Below, in pieces: positions 17,138-26,148 of a stretch of DNA of 64,000 bases. The notes beneath the pieces were generated by a model. The model worked only from the letters and a program-made list of their open reading frames with translations. It was not told the origin of the DNA and searched no databases. The stretch's first letter is position 1; every line of letters begins with the position of its first letter. Made by a program: the position numbers and the translations under genes. Location of the stretch: contig CAWEVI010000004.1 of NCBI GenBank assembly GCA_963812475.1, positions 45,822 to 109,821 on the forward strand, given 5' to 3'. The stretch is from JAMXLO01 sp963812475. Lineage in GTDB: Bacteria; Pseudomonadota; Alphaproteobacteria; Acetobacterales; Acetobacteraceae.

Positions 17138-18346
17138 TTATTCGGCCGCGGCCGGCCTTGCCGGGACCGGCACCGTGTTTGGACCGAACCGCTCGCGATA
17201 CGGCGTGGTGTCGATCTCCTCCAGCTCGATCTCGCGCGCCAGCACCTTGCGCTTCCATTCCTGGTGCGCCGGCTCATCGCCGTGGAACTCCGGCATCACC
17301 TCCTTGGCGAACAGCTCGAGGCTCTCGCAGATATGCGGATGCGCATTCTTGCCTGCCTGGTTCAGCAGAATGACCTGATCGATGTTGGACGTGCGGAAGC
17401 GCCGCAGCTTGCGCCGCAGCGTCTCCGGCGAGCCGATCAGTCCGCCTGAAATGGCGCGCGCCGCCGCCTCGGGATTCTCGCGTTTCCACTTGTTGTATTC
17501 GTCCCACATGTTGACCGTGTACGGATCCGGCCGCTTCCGCCCCGAGCTCGATCCGTAGTAGCGCAGCGCAAACTGGAAGAACGTCGCGCCATCCGCGCGC
17601 CGCCGCGCCTCCTCGTCCGTTTCGGCACACATGAAGTAGCTGACCAGCGCGATGTTCGGATTGGTCTGGTAATCGGCCAGCTTCTCCTGCTGTTTGACGA
17701 AGGCGTTGTAATAGGCGTGCACCCAGGCGTGCGCGGCGTCCGCCGACAGGAACTGGAACCCCAACGCGCCCAGGCCGCGCCGGCCTGCCATCTCGATCGT
17801 CTCCAGCTGCGAGCACGCGACCCACAGCGGCGGGTGCGGCTTCTGCACCGGCTTGGGCAGCACGTTGCGCATCGGCATCTTGTGCCATTTGGTGTCCAGC
17901 TCGACACCCTTGTCCCGGAACATCGGGATGATGCAGCGGATCGCGTCCTCCCAGATTTCCCGTTTCGTCTCCATGTCGCGATCGAAGCCGCCGAGTTCGG
18001 TGACCGAGGCCGATTCGCCGGTGCCCATCTCGACGCGTCCGTTCGACACCAGATCCAGGCAGGCGATGCGTTCGGCGACGCGCTGCGGCGGGTTGGTCGT
18101 AAGCTGTACGATGCCGTGGCCGAGCCGGATGTTCCTGGTCCGCTGGCTGGCCGCGCCGAGGAAGACTTCCGGCGCGGGAGAGTGGGAGTATTCCTCGAGG
18201 AAGTGGTGCTCGACCTCCCACGCGTAGTCGTAGCCGAGCCTGTCGGCCAGCTCCACCTGGGTGAGCGCGTTCTGGTAAAGCTGCCGCTCGTCGTCCGGCC
18301 CCCATGGGCGCGGCAGTTGCAGCTCGTAGAAGATGCCAAACTTCAT
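17138..18346 (-). CDS. LLM-class flavin-dependent oxidoreductase
   Basis: Bacterial luciferase-like monooxygenase (TIM barrel, reduced FMN), 402 residues, cytoplasmic. The N-terminus MKFGIFYELQLPRPWG at 18346 is typical and has GGGGA upstream. Family landmarks: ELADRLGYDYAWEVEHHF, APEVFLGAASQRTRNIRLGH, the GRVEMGTGES stretch at the active site, and PLWVACSQLETIEMAGRRG. The closest general type is the group including alkanal monooxygenase alpha-like and flavin-dependent hydroxylases; the substrate cannot be inferred. It is divergent from the MoxR gene. Confidence 0.87.
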   Translation of the reverse strand: MKFGIFYELQLPRPWGPDDERQLYQNALTQVELADRLGYDYAWEVEHHFLEEYSHSPAPEVFLGAASQRTRNIRLGHGIVQLTTNPPQRVAERIACLDLVSNGRVEMGTGESASVTELGGFDRDMETKREIWEDAIRCIIPMFRDKGVELDTKWHKMPMRNVLPKPVQKPHPPLWVACSQLETIEMAGRRGLGALGFQFLSADAAHAWVHAYYNAFVKQQEKLADYQTNPNIALVSYFMCAETDEEARRRADGATFFQFALRYYGSSSGRKRPDPYTVNMWDEYNKWKRENPEAAARAISGGLIGSPETLRRKLRRFRTSNIDQVILLNQAGKNAHPHICESLELFAKEVMPEFHGDEPAHQEWKRKVLAREIELEEIDTTPYRERFGPNTVPVPARPAAAE

Positions 18347-18484
18347 GGCCCGTTCCCCTGTCCTACTGGCGAGTAGTGCGCCGGAGGTCAGGCGCAGTGT
18401 CAAGGCGTCCGTCCTTTGGCGTCCGCCCTTTGGCAATCGGCGCCGGGATGCTACCCATGGGTAGCACTATCGATTGGACCCAAT

Positions 18485-19462
18485 ATGCCGGACGCAGGAA
18501 CACCCACGCCCAGATCGGTCGGACACAGGCTTGGATCGATCGAGGCGGTGGAACAGGGCCTGGCATCGGTCGGCTACATTCCCAGCCGCCAGATCGCCAC
18601 CGCCGTCTATCTCGCCCAACATCTGCAGAAGCCGATCCTGGTGGAAGGCCCCGCCGGCGTCGGCAAGACCGAGCTCGCCAAGTCGGTCGCCGCCTTTCTC
18701 GACCTCACTCTGATCCGCATGCAGTGTTACGAGGGACTGGATGAATCGAAGGCCCTCTATGAGTGGAAATACGGCAAGCAGCTGCTCTACACCCAGATCC
18801 TGAAGGACAAGATCGGCGAGGTGCTCGGCGCAAGCGACACGCTGGCGGCCGCCCTCGACAAGCTGCATGCATTTGGCGACGTGTTCTTCTCGCGCCAGTT
18901 CCTGGAGCCACGCCCGCTGCTGCGCGCGCTGCAACAGCCGGGCGGCGCGGTGCTGCTGATCGACGAGATCGACAAGTCGGACCAGGAGTTCGAGGCGTTC
19001 CTGTTGGAGATCCTCTCCGACTACCAGGTCACCATTCCGGAGATCGGCACAGTCGAGGCAATGGTGACGCCGATCGTGCTGCTGACCTCGAACAGCACGC
19101 GCGATCTGGGTGACGCGCTGAAGCGACGCTGCCTGCACCTGCATATCGGCTTTCCGGATGCGAAGCTTGAAGGCCGCATCATCGAATCGCGGGTGCCCGG
19201 CATCGAGGCGAGCCTGCGCCGCGAACTGGTGGCATTCGTGCAGCAGTTGCGTGCGCTGGATCTGAAGAAGGTGCCGTCGGTCAGCGAGACGATCGACTGG
19301 GCGCGCGTGCTGGTGCTGCTGCACGCGGCGGCGCTGGACAACGACATCGTGCACGACACGCTGAACGTGCTGCTGAAGTTCGAGGCGGATATCGAGGTGG
19401 CCAACAAGCAGATCGCCACGCTGACGCAGAAGGCGCGGCAGGACGCGGGGCGGCCGGGTTAG
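18485..19462 (+). CDS. MoxR/CoxD-type AAA+ ATPase
   Basis: AAA+ ATPase of the MoxR family, 325 residues, cytoplasmic. Walker A is EGPAGVGKTEL (residues about 54-64), Walker B VLLIDEIDKSD, sensor-type TSNSTRDLGDALKRRCL. MoxR proteins act as chaperone-like factors with VWA-domain partners, often in metal-cofactor insertion; CoxD with CoxE matures molybdenum CO dehydrogenase. The downstream gene is exactly a CoxE-like VWA protein, 47 bases away. The start is uncertain: ATG 18485 (MPDAGTPTPRSVGHR) lacks a clear ribosome site, and an ATG at 18416 is also in frame. Confidence 0.85.
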   Translation: MPDAGTPTPRSVGHRLGSIEAVEQGLASVGYIPSRQIATAVYLAQHLQKPILVEGPAGVGKTELAKSVAAFLDLTLIRMQCYEGLDESKALYEWKYGKQLLYTQILKDKIGEVLGASDTLAAALDKLHAFGDVFFSRQFLEPRPLLRALQQPGGAVLLIDEIDKSDQEFEAFLLEILSDYQVTIPEIGTVEAMVTPIVLLTSNSTRDLGDALKRRCLHLHIGFPDAKLEGRIIESRVPGIEASLRRELVAFVQQLRALDLKKVPSVSETIDWARVLVLLHAAALDNDIVHDTLNVLLKFEADIEVANKQIATLTQKARQDAGRPG

Positions 19463-19470
19463 TGCTGGGT

Positions 19471-19492
19471 CCCCTCCCCTCGCGGGAGGGGG
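19471..19492. repeat. GC-rich dispersed palindrome, copy 1
   Basis: CCCCTCCC at 19471-19478 and GGGAGGGG at 19484-19491 form an 8-base perfect stem between the MoxR and CoxE genes. Other members of the family are at 24029, 32178, 34487 and 60521. Confidence 0.75.
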
Positions 19493-19509
19493 TCGGGGGT
19501 CGGGGCGCC

Positions 19510-20880
19510 ATGTCCCCCACCGAACCTCTCCGCCAATTCCTGCAGGCCGCGCGCGGCGCCGGTATCCGCGTCTCCGCCGCCGAGGGCATCGACGCCGCCC
19601 GCGCCGTGCAACTGGTCGGCTTCGCGGACCGCACCGTGCTGAAGGACTCGCTGTCCCTCGTGCTGGCGAAGACGCCGGACGAGAAGAACCTGTTCGACGA
19701 ATGCTTCGACCTCTATTTCAAGCGCGGCGGGTTCGCACAGGACGACGACGACGGAGATTCACCCGGCGACGGTCGCAACCCGACACCGCAGGGCGGCTTC
19801 GGCAGCGAGGGCATGGGCGGCAGCGGCGGCGCATCGCTGTCGCAGTTGCTGCTGGATGATGACCGCGCGACGCTGGCGACGGCAATGGAAGCGGCCGCGC
19901 GCGAGTCCGGCATCCAGAACATCCGCTTCTTCACCCAGAAGAACCTGTACGCGCGCCGCATCCTCGACCGCATGGGCCTGCGCCAGGTGGAGCGCGACAT
20001 CGAGGCGCTGCGCAAGGAAAACTCGCACACGACCGCCGACCGGTTGGAGAATCGCATCGAATATCTGCGCGACCAGGCGCGCGATCTGGTCGAGCGCAAC
20101 CTGCTGCTGTTCGCCCGTGGCGAGACGGAAAAGTTCCGCGAGGAGCTGCTGAAATCCGCACGCCTCTCCAACCTCGAGCGGCGCGACCTGGACCGGATGC
20201 GCATCCTGGTGCGCGCAATGGCGAAGCGCCTGGCCGCGCGCTACGCAAAGACGCGGCGGCGGCGGTTGCGCGGCCAGCTCGATGCACGCCGCACGCTCCG
20301 GCGCAACATGGGCTGGGGCGGGATTCCCTTCATCACCGTGTGGAAGCAGCGGCGGATCGAAAAGCCCCGCGTCATGGTGCTGTGCGACGTCTCCGGCTCG
20401 GTCGCCGCGATGGCGCAGTTCCTGCTGATGTTCCTCTACGCGCTGAACGAGGCGCTGTCCGACATCCGTTCGTTCGCCTTCGCCGGCAGTCTGATCGAGG
20501 TGAGCGACATCCTGGAAGCCGAACCGGTGGAGACCGCGATCGCCAGGATCATGCACATGATCGGTTTTGGATCATCCAATTACGGCAACTCGTTCGCCGA
20601 CTTCGAGGACGGCTGGATGCGGCTCGTCACCAACAAGACGACGATCATCATTCTCGGCGATGCGCGCGGCAATCGCACCGATCCGCGCACCGAGATCATG
20701 CAGCACCTGTCTCAGCGGGCCAAGCGGATCATCTGGCTCAACCCGGAATTCCGCTCCGCCTGGGGCACCGGTGATTCCGACATGTTCCGCTACAAGCCGT
20801 ACTGTAACGTCGTCACCGTGTGCAACACGCTGCGTCATCTGGAGCGCGTAGTGAGCGATCTGCTGAAGGACGCCGCCTGA
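19510..20880 (+). CDS. VWA-domain CoxE-like protein
   Basis: CoxE-family protein with a C-terminal von Willebrand A domain, 456 residues, cytoplasmic. The N-terminal third is a CoxE-specific helical part (RQFLQAARGAGIRVSAAEG), followed by a Gly-rich acidic linker (DDDDGDSPGDGR). The VWA domain carries the metal site DVSGS at residues 293-297 and continues to GSSNYGNSFADF and TTIIILGDARGNRTDP. It pairs with the preceding MoxR ATPase; in CO dehydrogenase operons this pair helps build the sulfurated molybdenum active site. The only molybdenum hydroxylase subunit in view is 12 kb upstream, so service to it is possible but not demonstrated. ATG at 19510 chosen; reading upstream would translate the palindrome. 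Confidence 0.85.
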   Translation: MSPTEPLRQFLQAARGAGIRVSAAEGIDAARAVQLVGFADRTVLKDSLSLVLAKTPDEKNLFDECFDLYFKRGGFAQDDDDGDSPGDGRNPTPQGGFGSEGMGGSGGASLSQLLLDDDRATLATAMEAAARESGIQNIRFFTQKNLYARRILDRMGLRQVERDIEALRKENSHTTADRLENRIEYLRDQARDLVERNLLLFARGETEKFREELLKSARLSNLERRDLDRMRILVRAMAKRLAARYAKTRRRRLRGQLDARRTLRRNMGWGGIPFITVWKQRRIEKPRVMVLCDVSGSVAAMAQFLLMFLYALNEALSDIRSFAFAGSLIEVSDILEAEPVETAIARIMHMIGFGSSNYGNSFADFEDGWMRLVTNKTTIIILGDARGNRTDPRTEIMQHLSQRAKRIIWLNPEFRSAWGTGDSDMFRYKPYCNVVTVCNTLRHLERVVSDLLKDAA

Positions 20881-20908
20881 CCCCAGGGCCGTTGCGCGGG
20901 CTACCGCG

Positions 20909-21724
20909 TCAGTCGCGCCAGATCGACCGTGCCGGATCGACGGTTATGGTGTGGTTGAGCGGCCCATGTCCGGCGCCGAAGCCGGGCGCCGCGGCAATTG
21001 CGGCCCGCACGAACGCGCGCGCGCGCGCCACCGCGTCGCGCAACCCAAGACCCTGCGCCATGCCAGCGGCAATCCCGCTGGCGAGCGTGCAGCCGGTGCC
21101 GTGCGTGTGCCGTGATACGATGCGCGGCGCCGAGAACACCTCGATGCCGTCAACGGTGGCCAGCAGGTCGACCACCTGCTCGCCGGGCAGATGGCCGCCC
21201 TTCAACAGCACAGCCGGAACCCCCAGGGTCAGCATCGCGGCCGCGGCATGATGCATTGCGGCGACATTCTGGATCGTCATTCCGGCGAGTGCTTCGGCCT
21301 CCGGCAGGTTCGGCGTGATCACACTCGCCAACGGCAGAAGCCGGCGCTTCAGGGTCTCCAGGGCGTCCGATGCCAGCAGGCGCGCGCCGGTCGTCGCGAC
21401 CATCACCGGATCGACCACCACCGGCGTACGCTCGATATGCCTTTCCAAGGTGTCGCAGACGGCCTCGATCGTCGCAGCGTCGCCGAGCATTCCGGTCTTC
21501 ACCACGTCCGCGCCGATATCGTCCAGCACCACCACGATCTGCCGGCTGACGAACTCAGGCGGCACCGCATGCACGCCGTGCACGCCCAGCGTGTTCTGCG
21601 CCGTCAGTGCCGTGATGGCGGTCGCGGCATATGCACCGAATGCCGTGATGGTCTTGATGTCTGCCTGAATGCCGGCGCCACCGCCCGAGTCCGAGCCGGC
21701 GATCACCAGCACGCGTCCATGCAT
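20909..21724 (-). CDS. thiD: Hydroxymethylpyrimidine/phosphomethylpyrimidine kinase
   Basis: Ribokinase-fold kinase that phosphorylates HMP and HMP-P in thiamin synthesis, cytoplasmic, 271 residues. The N-terminus is diagnostic: MHGRVLVIAGSDSGGGAGIQ, then ITALTAQNTLGV, the substrate-site KTGMLGD, DPVMVATTGARLL, and the anion-hole motif SRHTHGTGCTLASGIAA near the C-terminus with the catalytic Asp position replaced by the HGTGCTL type usual in ThiD. The ATG at 21724 shares one base with the glmM stop (TGATG), so it is coupled to glmM. Confidence 0.93.
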   Translation of the reverse strand: MHGRVLVIAGSDSGGGAGIQADIKTITAFGAYAATAITALTAQNTLGVHGVHAVPPEFVSRQIVVVLDDIGADVVKTGMLGDAATIEAVCDTLERHIERTPVVVDPVMVATTGARLLASDALETLKRRLLPLASVITPNLPEAEALAGMTIQNVAAMHHAAAAMLTLGVPAVLLKGGHLPGEQVVDLLATVDGIEVFSAPRIVSRHTHGTGCTLASGIAAGMAQGLGLRDAVARARAFVRAAIAAAPGFGAGHGPLNHTITVDPARSIWRD

Positions 21725-23094
21725 CAATCGGCATCCTCACGTTCGCGCGTGACCGCGGCGATTGCGTCGCACAGCTCGCCCACCACCCGGCGGACCAATG
21801 CCTCGTCCTCGGCTTCCGCCATCACGCGGAGCAGCGGCTCGGTGCCGCTCTCGCGGATCAGCAGGCGCCCGGACCCGTTCAAGTCCGCCTCCGCCGCGGC
21901 AATCGCCTGCTTGATGCGCCGGTTGTGCATCGGCGACGGACCGGTGAAGCGCACGTTCTTCAGCTGCTGCGGCAGCGGCGTGAACACGCGGCAAACCTCC
22001 CCGGCCGAACGTCGCTGCTCGACAATCACCGACAGCACCTGCAACGCTGCCAGGAGTCCGTCGCCGGTGGTGGCGAAATCCGACAGGATCACATGTCCCG
22101 ACTGCTCGCCGCCCAGGTTCATCCCGGCCTCGCGCATCCGCTCGGCCACGTAGCGGTCGCCCACCTTGGTGCGATGCATCGCCAGCCCATGGTCAGCCAG
22201 GTGGCGCTCCAGCCCCAGGTTCGACATCACGGTGGCCACGATGCCGTTGCCGCGGAGCCTGCCGCTGTTGGCCCAGGATTGCGCGATCAGCGCAAGGATC
22301 TGATCGCCGTCGATCAGTTCACCCTTCTCGTCGGCCATCAACAGGCGGTCCGCATCACCGTCCAGTGCGATGCCGAGATGCGCGCCGTGTTCAATCACAT
22401 GGGCGCAAAGATATTCCGGCGCAGTGGAACCGCAGCCGCGGTTGATGTTGAAGCCGTCCGGCGACACGCCGATCGGGACGACGGTGGCGCCAAGCTCCCA
22501 CAACACGGTGGGCGCCACGCGATACGCCGCGCCATGCGCGCAATCGACGACGATCTTGAGGTCATCGAGCCGCAGGCCGCGGGGGAAGCTGGCCTTGGCT
22601 GCCTCGATATACCGGCCGGCGGCGTCGTCCAGGCGCGAGGCGCGGCCGAGTGAGCCGGGGGCGGCGAGGCGATGACCGATCGGACTTGCCATCAGCACTT
22701 CGATCTCGATCTCGGTCTCATCGCTGAGTTTGACCCCGTCCGGACCGAACAGCTTGATGCCGTTATCCTCGAAGGGGTTGTGCGACGCCGAGATCATCAC
22801 GCCAAGGTCGGCGCGCAGGCTGCGGGTCAGCATGGCGATGGCCGGCGTCGGCAACGGCCCCACCAACGTCACATCCATTCCGGCGCTGATGAAGCCAGCG
22901 GTGAGCGCAGGTTCGATCATGTAGCCCGAGAGCCGCGTGTCCTTGCCGATCACGACGCGGTGACGATGGCTGCCGCGCGTGAACCGAAATCCCGCTGCCT
23001 GGCCGAGGCGGAGCGCGGTCTCCGCAGTCATCGGATCGGTGTTCGCCGTGCCACGGATACCGTCGGTCCCGAACAGGCGCTTGACACGCGTCAT
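21724..23094 (-). CDS. glmM: Phosphoglucosamine mutase
   Basis: Converts glucosamine-6-phosphate to glucosamine-1-phosphate for UDP-GlcNAc and cell-wall synthesis; 456 residues, full length. N-terminal LFGTDGIRGTAN; catalytic phosphoserine in MISASHNPFEDNGIK (second Ser, about residue 104); metal-binding DGDADR; C-terminal phosphate loop RESGTEPLLRVMAE. It lies downstream of folP as in many Gram-negatives (ftsH-folP-glmM), 86 bases away; the gap has lower GC and may hold a promoter, but I could not fix one. Confidence 0.95.
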   Translation of the reverse strand: MTRVKRLFGTDGIRGTANTDPMTAETALRLGQAAGFRFTRGSHRHRVVIGKDTRLSGYMIEPALTAGFISAGMDVTLVGPLPTPAIAMLTRSLRADLGVMISASHNPFEDNGIKLFGPDGVKLSDETEIEIEVLMASPIGHRLAAPGSLGRASRLDDAAGRYIEAAKASFPRGLRLDDLKIVVDCAHGAAYRVAPTVLWELGATVVPIGVSPDGFNINRGCGSTAPEYLCAHVIEHGAHLGIALDGDADRLLMADEKGELIDGDQILALIAQSWANSGRLRGNGIVATVMSNLGLERHLADHGLAMHRTKVGDRYVAERMREAGMNLGGEQSGHVILSDFATTGDGLLAALQVLSVIVEQRRSAGEVCRVFTPLPQQLKNVRFTGPSPMHNRRIKQAIAAAEADLNGSGRLLIRESGTEPLLRVMAEAEDEALVRRVVGELCDAIAAVTREREDAD

Positions 23095-23180
23095 CGATGC
23101 TCTGAGATGTTTGAGGTGCTGTTACTACCTATAGTCGGCATGTTGGGGCGTGCGCGCCCGAAATGGAAGCACTTTCGTAA

Positions 23181-24068
23181 TCACAAGAGGAGAGTTCGCC
23201 AGACAGTTATTGCCTGTACTGTTTCTACAACATCATGTACACGTAGGATTGTAGCACCATGCGAGAGGGCAAACAGGCCCGCGGCCAGGGAACCGGCGAG
23301 GCGTTGACGCGGTTCGGCTTGCCTGACGATCCCCGCCATGAAGGATTTTCGCGACACGCCGACAAGGATCGGGTAGCCGAGCGAGGCAAGTTCCGACAAT
23401 CGGCGGAGCAACTCCATCGACTGGCCGGGCGTCTTGGCAAAGCCGACACCCGGGTCGATTGCGATCTGACCTGACGCGATACCGGCCCGCTCGGCCGCCC
23501 TGATCCGTTCGGCCAACTCGCGCTGTACGTCGAGGACCACGTCGCCGTAATTCGCTTCGGCATACATCTTGGCAGGATCGCCGCGCATGTGCATCAGCAC
23601 GACAGCGCAGTTTCGCGCAGCAACCAGCGCGGCGGCAGCGGGGTCGTGGCTGAGTGCCGATACGTCGTTGACGATTGCCGCGCCGGCGTCGAGCGCGGCT
23701 GCCATGGTCGACGCATGACGCGTATCCACCGAGATGCGCAGGCCGGCCGAGGCAAGAGCACGGATTACCGGAAGTATGCGCCTTTGCTCGACATCAGGGG
23801 GCGTCGCCTGTGAGCCCGGACGTGTGCTCTCGCCGCCGACATCGATGATGTCGGCGCCCGCCGCGCCCATCGCCAGACCCGCGGCAATTGCTGCATCGGG
23901 AGTCAGGTGATCGCCGCCATCGCTGAAGCTGTCGGGCGTGACGTTCAGCACGCCCATGATGCGGGGGCGATCCAGCGCAAGACCACCCCAGGTTCTGCGA
24001 AGCCCAGAGATCACGGTTGGCGTAGCATCTCCCCCTCCCCTTGCGGGAGGGGGAGCAGCGGTTGGCAT
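23181..24068 (-). CDS. folP: Dihydropteroate synthase with palindrome-encoded N-terminus
   Basis: Condenses p-aminobenzoate with the pterin pyrophosphate in folate synthesis; target of sulfonamides. TIM-barrel motifs: MGVLNVTPDSFSDGG, GADIIDVGGESTRPG, DTRHASTM, DPGVGFAKT and VGVSRKSF. Taken from ATG 24068, which overlaps the ftsH stop by one base, the protein is 295 residues, but its first residues PPPARGGG are encoded by the GC-rich palindrome at 24029-24055. No other ATG precedes the core; a GTG 14 bases past GGGGGAG could be the start if the palindrome lies in the leader. Family length (about 270-285) allows either. Confidence 0.93.
   Translation of the reverse strand: MPTAAPPPARGGGDATPTVISGLRRTWGGLALDRPRIMGVLNVTPDSFSDGGDHLTPDAAIAAGLAMGAAGADIIDVGGESTRPGSQATPPDVEQRRILPVIRALASAGLRISVDTRHASTMAAALDAGAAIVNDVSALSHDPAAAALVAARNCAVVLMHMRGDPAKMYAEANYGDVVLDVQRELAERIRAAERAGIASGQIAIDPGVGFAKTPGQSMELLRRLSELASLGYPILVGVSRKSFMAGIVRQAEPRQRLAGSLAAGLFALSHGATILRVHDVVETVQAITVWRTLLL
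24029..24055. repeat. GC-rich dispersed palindrome, copy 2 (inside folP frame)
   Basis: CTCCCCCTCCC and GGGAGGGGGAG are perfect 11-base arms around the loop cttgc. The element lies within the open reading frame of folP just after the start, and keeps the frame open. Confidence 0.85.
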
Positions 24069-25996
24069 CAACCGGGTTGCGGCGCCGGACCAAGGCCCCC
24101 TGCCGGTGGGGTCTGTGCCGCCGGGCGGCCCGCGGTCGGCACCGAAGCGCGGCGGCTTTCGGGCGCCGGTTCATCCACCACCTTGCGGATCACCGGCTCG
24201 CCGCGCAGGACCGTGCGGATCTCGTCGCCGCTCAGCGTCTCGTGCTCCAGCAGTCCGCGCGCCAGGCGATGCAGCTCCTCGACATTCTCGGTCAGGATGC
24301 GCCGCGCCTTGGCATAGGCGCGATCGATGATGTCCTTGATCTCGCCGTCGATCTCGCGCGCGGTCGCCTCTGACACGTTCTTGTTCTGCGTGACCGAATG
24401 GCCGAGGAAAACCTCCTGGCTGTTGTCGCCGTAGGCGATCATGCCGAGCTTGTCGCTCATGCCCCACTCGGTGATCATCCGCCGCGCCTGGTCGGTCGCC
24501 ATCTTGATGTCGCCGGCTGCGCCGTTCGACACCTTGTCGGGTCCGAAGATGATCTCCTCCGCGGCGCGCCCGCCCATCGCCATGGTCAGCTCGGCCAGCA
24601 GCTTGGACTTGCTCTTGGAGTAGCGGTCGCCCTCCGGCAGGCTCATCACCAGGCCGAGCGCGCGCCCGCGCGGTATGATCGTTGCCTTGTGCACCGGGTC
24701 GCATTCCGGCTCGTGCATGGCGCACAATGCGTGGCCGCCCTCGTGATAGGCGGTCATGCGTTTTTCGGCCTCGGACATCACGAGCGAGCGCCGCTCGGTG
24801 CCCATCATCACCTTGTCCTTGGCGGATTCGAATTCGAGCATGGCGACCACGCGCTTGCCCATGCGCGCCGCCAGCAGCGCCGCCTCGTTCACCAGGTTCG
24901 CCAGATCGGCGCCGGAGAACCCGGGCGTGCCCCGAGCGATCACCTTGGGGTCCACATCGGATGCCAGCGGGACCTTGCGCATGTGCACACGCAGGATTTT
25001 TTCGCGCCCGTTCACATCCGGGTTCGGCACCACAACCTGCCGGTCGAAGCGGCCCGGGCGTAGCAATGCCGGGTCCAGAACGTCCGGACGGTTGGTCGCC
25101 GCAATCAGGATGACGCCTTCGTTGCTCTCGAAGCCGTCCATCTCGACCAGCATCTGGTTCAGGGTCTGCTCGCGTTCGTCGTTACCGCCGCCCAACCCCG
25201 CTCCGCGATGCCGGCCAACCGCATCGATTTCATCGATGAAGATGATGCAGGGCGCGTTCTTCTTGCCCTGCTCGAACATGTCGCGCACACGCGATGCGCC
25301 GACGCCCACAAACATCTCGACGAAGTCGGACCCTGAGATGGTGAAGAACGGCACGTTCGCCTCGCCGGCGATTGCGCGTGCCAGCAGCGTCTTGCCGGTG
25401 CCGGGAGGACCGACCAGCAGCACACCCTTCGGTATCTTGCCGCCCAGCCGTTGGAACTTCTGCGGATCCTTCAAAAATTCGACGATTTCCTGCAGCTCGC
25501 CCTTCGCCTCGTCGATGCCGGCGACATCGTCGAATGTCACACGGCCCTGCTTTTCGGTCAGCATCCGCGCGCGCGATTTGCCGAAGCCCATCGCGCGGCC
25601 GCCGCCGGCCTGCATCTGACGCATGAAGAAGACCCACACGCCGATCAGCAGCAGCATCGGGAACCAGGACAGCAAATAGTGCAGCAGCGGATTGACGTCC
25701 GAATCCTCGGGCTTGGCGATCACCCGCACGCCCTTGTCGGTCAGGCGCTGCACCAGCGTTGAGTCCTCGGGCGTATAGGTCTGGAATGTGCGCCCGTCGG
25801 TGAGCTGGCCGGAGACGGTACGGCCCTGGATCACCACGTCGCGCACCCGTCCGCCGTTCACCTCGTTGATGAAGTCGGAATAGGCCACCTGCGTCGCAGC
25901 CGTGTGGGTTGTGCCAGGCTGGAACAGGTTGAACAGCACCACCAGAAGCAGGGCGATGATGACCCAGAGCGCCAGATTACGGCCGAAATTGCTCAT
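24068..25996 (-). CDS. ftsH: ATP-dependent zinc metalloprotease FtsH
   Basis: Membrane-anchored hexameric AAA+ protease that degrades misfolded membrane proteins and short-lived regulators; 642 residues. Membrane segment at about 7-27, periplasmic domain, second segment at about 106-125. Walker A GPPGTGKT at 196-203, FIDEIDAVGR Walker B, second region of homology ATNRPDVLDPALLRPGRFDR, and the zinc-protease motif HEGGH at about 420. The C-terminal tail is Pro/Ala-rich. The start ATG 25996 (MSNFGRN) is the family start. Genes downstream (folP) overlap; 150 bases upstream separate it from tilS. Confidence 0.96.
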   Translation of the reverse strand: MSNFGRNLALWVIIALLLVVLFNLFQPGTTHTAATQVAYSDFINEVNGGRVRDVVIQGRTVSGQLTDGRTFQTYTPEDSTLVQRLTDKGVRVIAKPEDSDVNPLLHYLLSWFPMLLLIGVWVFFMRQMQAGGGRAMGFGKSRARMLTEKQGRVTFDDVAGIDEAKGELQEIVEFLKDPQKFQRLGGKIPKGVLLVGPPGTGKTLLARAIAGEANVPFFTISGSDFVEMFVGVGASRVRDMFEQGKKNAPCIIFIDEIDAVGRHRGAGLGGGNDEREQTLNQMLVEMDGFESNEGVILIAATNRPDVLDPALLRPGRFDRQVVVPNPDVNGREKILRVHMRKVPLASDVDPKVIARGTPGFSGADLANLVNEAALLAARMGKRVVAMLEFESAKDKVMMGTERRSLVMSEAEKRMTAYHEGGHALCAMHEPECDPVHKATIIPRGRALGLVMSLPEGDRYSKSKSKLLAELTMAMGGRAAEEIIFGPDKVSNGAAGDIKMATDQARRMITEWGMSDKLGMIAYGDNSQEVFLGHSVTQNKNVSEATAREIDGEIKDIIDRAYAKARRILTENVEELHRLARGLLEHETLSGDEIRTVLRGEPVIRKVVDEPAPESRRASVPTAGRPAAQTPPAGGLGPAPQPG

Positions 25997-26148
25997 CTCA
26001 CTTCGCTCACGTCCCCGAGGTGCAACCCTGATCCAGTCCAAGGCACCGATATCAGGCCGGCTTCGGTCAGCACCGAAACCACCCGCCGGTGCAAGGAACC
26101 GACGAACCGACAGCGTTCGACATTGTCAACATAGGGTGTCGGCTCCTG

